From NCBI GenBank assembly GCA_031555145.1, contig JAVBUR010000065.1, forward strand, positions 1 to 18,391: 18,391 nt of DNA, written 5' to 3'. The position numbers were made by a program, and so were the translations under genes. How positions within the stretch are numbered: position 1 is the first letter of the stretch; every line of letters starts with the position of its first letter. Under the pieces are notes generated by a model. The model saw only the letters and a list, made by a program, of their open reading frames with translations, was not told the origin of the DNA and did not search any database. The DNA is from JAJDIA01 sp031555145 (GTDB lineage Bacteria > Bacteroidota > Bacteroidia > Bacteroidales > Tannerellaceae). Of this stretch, positions 15,152-18,391 are shown piece after piece.

Positions 15152-16872
15152 CTTGTTCGATTATCTATGTTGTTCATTTTACTTAATACCCCTTTCAGTG
15201 TTCGCCCGGAGATCACAAATTCCACTTGCCCTGCCTGCATGGCTCCTGTCGGTTGGATCAGTTGTTTCAGTTTGTTCAGTGGTGCAACTACTTCGGGGTT
15301 GTTTGCCGCTCCGGGGTATTCGCCTACCATGGCGAAGGTTGTGCCGTAGACAATACCGCCGTTGGCCATTGGCTTCGCTACATTTTGTAGTGCTGTTTTA
15401 GCTGCGGAAGCTGCGGCGATCAATGCAATACCGGCGCCAACGGCAAGGAATGGATTCCACGATACAGCTTTTAACGCGATGCCTGCTGTCCCTGCGGCGA
15501 TCAAAGCACCACCGAATGCTTTCAGCGAATCCATAATACTACTCAAAATAGCATTGAATGTTCCACTCAGGTCACCACTCGCTAACGATTCGCCTAATGC
15601 CTCACCGAAGTTCCCAAATACATTATTCAAGGCATCCTTCAGATGTTTACCTATATCAATGACTGCTTTTTGAACATCTTCTAATCCATTTTCTACTTCT
15701 TGGATTACCCCAGTAAAACCACCTTCTTCTACTTTCAGAGGAATTTGAATCGCAGGGACATCGACGCTTTTCAAAGCGCCTTCTAATAGTGTTATATCGG
15801 GCTTCTTACTATCGGGAATTAAGGGTGTACTTTCTGACAATTCCTTTGTGGGCACTATATCAGGTTTCTTACTAGTGGGAATTAATGTCTCCGGTAATCC
15901 TTTTGTCGGTAATTCTTTTAACTGCCTTTTTGTATCTTTTAGAGTATCTAAATTGATCGCTAAAGACTCATTTTGCTTATTTATTGCTTCTGTGAGTTGG
16001 TCAAGTCCTTCAATAGCCTCTTCATTTGTCTCACTCAATTCTTGTGTAGACGAGGCGGCTGTTTCTATATTTTTTGATGAACCAATACCCAGAAGACTTT
16101 TTACTTTTGCACGAAATTTATCAAAACCAAGACATGCACCAGCAATTACGGCTGTAAGAGCTAATACTATTTGCACAATTTGAGCGAAAGGGTTCGATCT
16201 CATGGCAGCATTAAGTATCCTCTGAGCTATAGTTAAAGCCCCTGTGGCTACGGCAGAAAATTTTTGAGCTGCGGCTAAGGCCAATGTGCGGACAGTAGAT
16301 ACTTTCAACGTAGCACTCAAAGCCTGTGTAACGGTTGTATAAGCTGTTTTAACTGTAGTAGAAACCCCTGTCGCTGTAGCACTTGCAATGTCAGCAACTT
16401 TCTGTGCTGTAGAAGCAATAGTTACCCTGGTTAGGGCGGTTTTTAGGTCACCATAAAGAGTACTTGCTGTTTGTATTGAAACGAGTAAATTTGTTGTTAT
16501 TGCTAACAAAGAGGTAAAAGTGTTTGTCAAACCATTAGTAGACAAAGCTGTGGTATTGGCATGTTCTTGTAGTGCTAGCATCTGCTCAGCCAATGTATTT
16601 GTGGAAAGGATGAATCCATTTTGTGATTCTTGTAAATTCATCATGGCTAATGCCATTTCATTGATGTTCAAAGTGTTATTTATCAATTGAATACCAGTCT
16701 CAACACAGGAAAGTGTCATCTCTTTAAAGACTGATGACATTTGTTGTGTTGTCATGTTTATCTGCTGGAGACTTACATTAAGGTTATTAAATTTTGTCCC
16801 TATTTCCTCTATTGAGTTCGGTATATCTCCTTTAAGCAGAGAAGATAAGTCGATTGTGTTCATAGCGTACAT
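15148..16872 (-). CDS. phage tape measure protein
   Basis: Sets tail length and is released from the tail tube during DNA entry. With the start at ATG 16870-16872 the protein has 574 residues; the frame is open 29 codons further, to 16959, but those codons encode a basic stretch that is unlikely to be real, and the A-rich run just upstream of 16872 suits a Bacteroidota start. Visible features: a helical N-terminal region, a hydrophobic segment at about 227-250 (IVQIVLALTAVIAGACLGF), a linker with a 21-residue repeat at about 320-363, a second hydrophobic region at about 454-495, and the common tape-measure ending ANGGIVYGTTFAMVGEYPG followed by NPEVVAPLNKL. At about 1.5 angstrom per residue it predicts a short siphovirus tail of roughly 85 nm. 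The stop overlaps the next start. Confidence 0.88.
   Translation of the reverse strand: MYAMNTIDLSSLLKGDIPNSIEEIGTKFNNLNVSLQQINMTTQQMSSVFKEMTLSCVETGIQLINNTLNINEMALAMMNLQESQNGFILSTNTLAEQMLALQEHANTTALSTNGLTNTFTSLLAITTNLLVSIQTASTLYGDLKTALTRVTIASTAQKVADIASATATGVSTTVKTAYTTVTQALSATLKVSTVRTLALAAAQKFSAVATGALTIAQRILNAAMRSNPFAQIVQIVLALTAVIAGACLGFDKFRAKVKSLLGIGSSKNIETAASSTQELSETNEEAIEGLDQLTEAINKQNESLAINLDTLKDTKRQLKELPTKGLPETLIPTSKKPDIVPTKELSESTPLIPDSKKPDITLLEGALKSVDVPAIQIPLKVEEGGFTGVIQEVENGLEDVQKAVIDIGKHLKDALNNVFGNFGEALGESLASGDLSGTFNAILSSIMDSLKAFGGALIAAGTAGIALKAVSWNPFLAVGAGIALIAAASAAKTALQNVAKPMANGGIVYGTTFAMVGEYPGAANNPEVVAPLNKLKQLIQPTGAMQAGQVEFVISGRTLKGVLSKMNNIDNRTR
15794..15919 (-). repeat. two-copy 63-bp tandem repeat inside the tape measure gene
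   Basis: The segments 15794-15822 and 15857-15885 match at 25 of 29 bases with an offset of 63 bp, exactly 21 codons. The encoded units read LIPTSKKPDI and LIPDSKKPDI, each preceded by a PTK.L.E stretch. The in-frame period means copy number can change without breaking the protein. Confidence 0.7.
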
Positions 16873-16972
16873 TTTTTGTTTTAATTTTTTTGATTTCTTC
16901 AAAAGGCTTTTCACGAGCCTTTGATAAGCAAAGAAACAATACGAGGAAAGCGAATCCAAATGAAATTATCAT
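16832..16972 (-). CDS. possible small membrane protein overlapping the tape measure start
   Basis: From the ATG at 16970-16972 this frame encodes 46 residues: MIISFGFAFLVLFLCLSK forms a membrane helix, followed by a Lys/Glu-rich tail. AAGG lies directly upstream but very close to the ATG. An upstream ATG at 16990 (MTIHTRM) would lengthen it to 52 residues. It overlaps the tape measure start by 41 nt in another frame. A small membrane protein ahead of the tape measure is plausible, but the frame is short. The same ATG context recurs in the downstream duplicate at 17371-17384, where the frame dies after 16 codons. It could equally be chance. Confidence 0.3.
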   Translation of the reverse strand: MIISFGFAFLVLFLCLSKAREKPFEEIKKIKTKNVRYEHNRLIFSA

Positions 16973-16977
16973 CCTTG
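16964..16977 (+). promoter_or_regulatory. conserved 14-bp element, copy 1
   Basis: AATTATCATCCTTG, repeated exactly at 17371-17384. It ends 64 nt before the start of the first small gene and 27 nt before its -7 box. The surrounding duplicated DNA has diverged much more, so the element may be a regulator-binding site. On the other strand it contains the ATG of the small membrane frame, which is an alternative reason for conservation. Confidence 0.4.
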
Positions 16978-17004
16978 TATGGATAGTCATTAGTGAAGAA
17001 ATCT

Positions 17005-17012
17005 TACATTTG
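17005..17012 (+). promoter_or_regulatory. -7 box of the first small moron-like gene
   Basis: TACATTTG matches the Bacteroidota -7 consensus TAnnTTTG exactly and lies 29 nt upstream of the ATG at 17042. No TTTG is found at the usual 19-21 nt upstream. This suggests either a promoter dependent on an activator or use of the 14-bp element 27 nt upstream. Confidence 0.45.
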
Positions 17013-17041
17013 TATTTTATCAACTAAACGATTTCAATAAT

Positions 17042-17221
17042 ATGAAGCAAAGAGTTAGAGTATATAAAGGTGGGGTTAAGGAAGAAATCATAAATAAAGT
17101 TATTGAAGAAGAAGCTCGTAATGGTTGGACTGTAAAACAGATTATACCGGTAGCTGCTATTCAGGGATTGACAAATAAAGTTCTTCTTTTGCTTGAGTGT
17201 CCGGATGATGAGGAGAAGTAA
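17042..17221 (+). CDS. DUF4177-like small protein, copy A (moron-like)
   Basis: A 59-residue cytoplasmic protein. It has an N-terminal strand (MKQRVRVYKGG), a helix INKVIEEEARNGW, and a strand KQIIPVAA leading to VLLLLE near the end. The EExGWxxKQI pattern followed by a hydrophobic strand resembles the small DUF4177 fold, for which no molecular function is known. It runs opposite to the tail operon and has its own -7 box, as expected of a lysogenically expressed moron. The similar gene at 17442 shares MKQ-VR, INKV, EEEA, GW and KQI. The gene lies between the tail chaperone and tape measure genes. Coding status is supported by the conservation between the two copies. Confidence 0.7.
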   Translation: MKQRVRVYKGGVKEEIINKVIEEEARNGWTVKQIIPVAAIQGLTNKVLLLLECPDDEEK

Positions 17222-17370
17222 AATAGATTTTATTGCCTATTCTTAACTGTCTACACATTATTAAGTATATAACTGTGAGTGTTCCTTTTCGACATAGTTT
17301 TCCCAATAGTTTAATTTGGAAGGGGAAGTTATGAGTAAAGAAATGCTATGGAATAAGCAGAGTCAAGTAT

Positions 17371-17384
17371 AATTATCATCCTTG
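17371..17384 (+). promoter_or_regulatory. conserved 14-bp element, copy 2
   Basis: An exact repeat of the element at 16964-16977, ending 57 nt before the second small gene. A -7-like TGATTTTG (17413-17420, one mismatch to the consensus) follows after 28 nt, nearly the same spacing as in copy 1. An ATTG lies 19 nt upstream of that box. Confidence 0.4.
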
Positions 17385-17441
17385 AAAGAATTGTGTGTAG
17401 AGTGATGTTTTGTGATTTTGTAACCATAAATTGAGTAAGAT

Positions 17442-17615
17442 ATGAAGCAGAAGGTTCGCCATGTTAGTTCTATGAATATAGAGAAGAGTATAAATAAAGT
17501 TGTTGAAGAAGAGGCTCAAGACGGTTGGGTATTGAAACAAATATCAGGATATTCTTTTCTTCAGGAAACAGCGTTGCTTTTATTTGAAAAGCCTGAAAAT
17601 AAGGGAAATTGGTAG
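17442..17615 (+). CDS. DUF4177-like small protein, copy B (moron-like)
   Basis: A 57-residue paralogue of the protein at 17042-17221. It keeps the MKQ-VR start, the INKVVEEEAQDGW helix, the LKQI strand and a final ALLLFEKP strand, while residues 7-16 differ completely. Identity is concentrated in the central helix and its GW turn, which marks the functional core of the family. It is read against the tail operon and ends about 145 nt before a bidirectional terminator, which probably ends its message. The divergence between the copies suggests an old duplication or acquisition from two phages. The function is unknown. Confidence 0.65.
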   Translation: MKQKVRHVSSMNIEKSINKVVEEEAQDGWVLKQISGYSFLQETALLLFEKPENKGNW

Positions 17616-17653
17616 TTTCAGCTATGAAACCTAAGGCTTGATTTGAAAGTAAG

Positions 17654-17665
17654 GCTATTAATAGC
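17654..17665. repeat. 12-bp perfect palindrome
   Basis: GCTATTAATAGC is its own reverse complement. It lies between the second small gene and the chaperone terminator. It could be a dimeric regulator site, but a single copy of this length in AT-rich DNA may arise by chance. Confidence 0.25.
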
Positions 17666-17759
17666 TTATACGTGCGTCTCTAAAACATTTAGATCAGGCA
17701 AGAAAACATTATTGCAGGCTATCAGTAACGCTAATAGTCGGTAGTATAGATGCAATAAA

Positions 17760-17785
17760 AAAGGCAGACTCTAAAGTCTGCCTTT
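17760..17785. terminator. bidirectional intrinsic terminator after the tail chaperone genes
   Basis: A perfect 11-bp stem (17760-17770 with 17775-17785) closes a 4-nt loop. On the minus strand it is followed by a run of T, so it terminates the chaperone message; on the plus strand it reads CCTTTCT and may also stop the small-gene message. It touches the chaperone stop codon at 17786-17788. The tail operon is therefore interrupted before the tape measure gene. Confidence 0.85.
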
Positions 17786-18061
17786 CTACTCAAACCTTTC
17801 CACAATCCTTTCAAAGTCTTCCCGGGTGGCGGTGGGGGTCACCTGGGGTGTTGCGGTATCCCAATCGAACCGTACCAGGTCGGTGGGGCTGAAACCTTTT
17901 TTGGCGTACGGCATGACACTGCAATGGGCCAGGAAGCGTGTTTGTTCCCAGGAGGTTTGTTGGAGGGAGGTTTCCCGTTTGTTCCATTGTTCGTAGATGG
18001 CGTTGAATTGGTCCGGGGTGAGCTGCATAAAGTCACCGGTGCGTATGCCGATGCAACCCAC
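17786..18061 (-). CDS. tail assembly chaperone, T part of a G-T frameshift pair
   Basis: The second frame of the phage tail assembly chaperone, which keeps the tape measure protein soluble and recruits tail tube subunits. The frame contains VGCIGIRTGDFMQLTP and FNAIYEQWNKRE, a pattern typical of tail chaperone T domains. As drawn it starts at GTG 18061 and has 91 residues, but there is no ribosome site, and the frame is open upstream through 18094. Translation most likely enters it by a -1 frameshift on the run of nine A at 18094-18102, adding SVTILELFGVA before the GTG and giving a G-T fusion of about 201 residues. The TAG stop abuts the terminator hairpin. Confidence 0.8.
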   Translation of the reverse strand: MGCIGIRTGDFMQLTPDQFNAIYEQWNKRETSLQQTSWEQTRFLAHCSVMPYAKKGFSPTDLVRFDWDTATPQVTPTATREDFERIVERFE

Positions 18062-18087
18062 AGCTACCCCGAACAGTTCAAGGATGG

Positions 18088-18390
18088 TTACGCTTTTTTT
18101 TTCTCCTCGTCGGTACCGGGTTCTTCTCCGGAGGCGGGAGTGAACTGGTCGTTCTGCCAGGAGGCAAAGTCGTCCGCATCCATCCAGTCGGCCATTTCCA
18201 TCGGTGAATGGAAGGGTACCGGGATTCCTTCCACCCGGCAGGCGCTGACGATGCAGCAGTAGAGGAGCGTGACGGCCAGCGTGATATCGCCCCCTTGCAG
18301 CTCGGTCACTTCGCGGCCTGTCAGTTCTTTAAACTGCATCATTGCTCCCATGGTCATACGCGAGGGGTACTCTACCCCGTTGATCCGCAT
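18088..18390 (-). CDS. tail assembly chaperone, G part
   Basis: The first frame of the tail assembly chaperone, 100 residues long, with the start ATG at 18388-18390 almost at the window edge. The N-terminal pattern MRINGVEYPSRMTMGAMMQF, followed by LTGREV, is typical of gpG-like proteins of siphoviruses. The end is acidic, then lysine-rich (DEEKKKA), where the A run forms the frameshift site. Most ribosomes should stop at TAA 18088-18090 and make G alone; a minority continue into the T frame. Major tail protein is expected just upstream, beyond the window. An internal start cannot be fully excluded because only one base upstream is visible. Confidence 0.85.
   Translation of the reverse strand: MRINGVEYPSRMTMGAMMQFKELTGREVTELQGGDITLAVTLLYCCIVSACRVEGIPVPFHSPMEMADWMDADDFASWQNDQFTPASGEEPGTDEEKKKA
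18094..18102 (-). promoter_or_regulatory. programmed -1 frameshift slippery site (A9 in the mRNA)
   Basis: On the minus strand the G frame reads GAG GAG AAA AAA AAA GCG TAA. A -1 slip on the nine A gives AAA AGC GTA ACC and enters the T frame without a stop. The purine-rich GAGGAG just upstream resembles an internal ribosome-binding sequence, which can stimulate slippage. A weak 6-bp pairing of GTAACC with GGTTGC downstream is possible. Confidence 0.8.
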
Positions 18391-18391
18391 T

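Larger units (their letters stand above)
16928..17615. repeat. degenerate ~407-bp duplication carrying the two small plus-strand genes
   Basis: Segments 16928-16977 and 17335-17384 align without gaps at an offset of 407 bp, with 34 of 50 bases identical, including a perfect 14-mer. The genes that follow (17042 and 17442) encode related proteins and start with the same ATGAAGCA. This indicates an old tandem duplication of a small gene together with its upstream region. Confidence 0.7.

Noticed and set aside
16873..16959. 29-codon upstream extension of the tape measure protein
   Set aside because: The translation is basic and unlike a tape measure N-terminus, and ATG 16872 has a better A-rich start context.
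17331..17372. 13-residue plus-strand frame with a good purine-rich ribosome site (MSKEMLWNKQSQV)
   Set aside because: Too short and without a counterpart in the other duplicate copy.
1..18391. tRNA or rRNA genes, CRISPR array, insertion sequences
   Set aside because: No cloverleaf-like sequence, no regularly spaced repeat and no transposase frame was seen on either strand.

Overview
The window looks like a Bacteroidales chromosome, most likely Parabacteroides or a close relative, running into the tail module of an integrated siphovirus. Host-side evidence is a PorX orthologue (response regulator fused to a PglZ domain), a GH29 alpha-L-fucosidase with a lipoprotein signal, and promoters of the Bacteroidota type (TTTG ~20 nt upstream of TAnnTTTG). 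The genus is an inference; no rRNA or tRNA is present to confirm it.

Host part (1-5045). A GH29 fucosidase lipoprotein on the minus strand runs off the left edge. It diverges, across a 223-229 nt intergenic region, from a plus-strand cluster: a CPA1-type K+/H+ antiporter, porX, tsaE and a small membrane protein of Imm17 type. The last two are separated by only 3 nt and look co-transcribed. The cluster ends at a strong bidirectional hairpin terminator (5083-5115), where it meets phage transcription coming the other way.

Phage part (about 5116-18391). The structural genes are all on the minus strand, so they are transcribed from right to left: tail assembly chaperone G, its overlapping T frame (reached by a -1 frameshift on a run of nine A), a terminator, a small moron-like region, tape measure protein, baseplate/hub-like protein, tail-tip protein, a small protein, a long alanine-rich tail fibre, a LamG-like protein and a CBM-like tip protein. 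The chaperone pair plus tape measure indicates a long flexible (siphovirus) tail. The last four large genes form the adsorption apparatus and carry several different sugar-binding folds. Integrase, lysis, head and replication genes are not in the window, and no attachment site can be identified with only one end visible.

Most unusual part (16830-17785). Between the chaperone genes and the tape measure gene lie two small plus-strand genes encoding similar 57- and 59-residue DUF4177-like proteins. They sit in a degenerate ~407-bp duplication that shares an identical 14-bp element upstream of each gene. They are transcribed against the tail operon and bounded on the right by a bidirectional terminator placed directly after the chaperone stop codon. 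A small membrane-protein reading frame overlaps the tape measure start on the other strand. This arrangement suggests independently expressed cargo (morons) in a tail operon.
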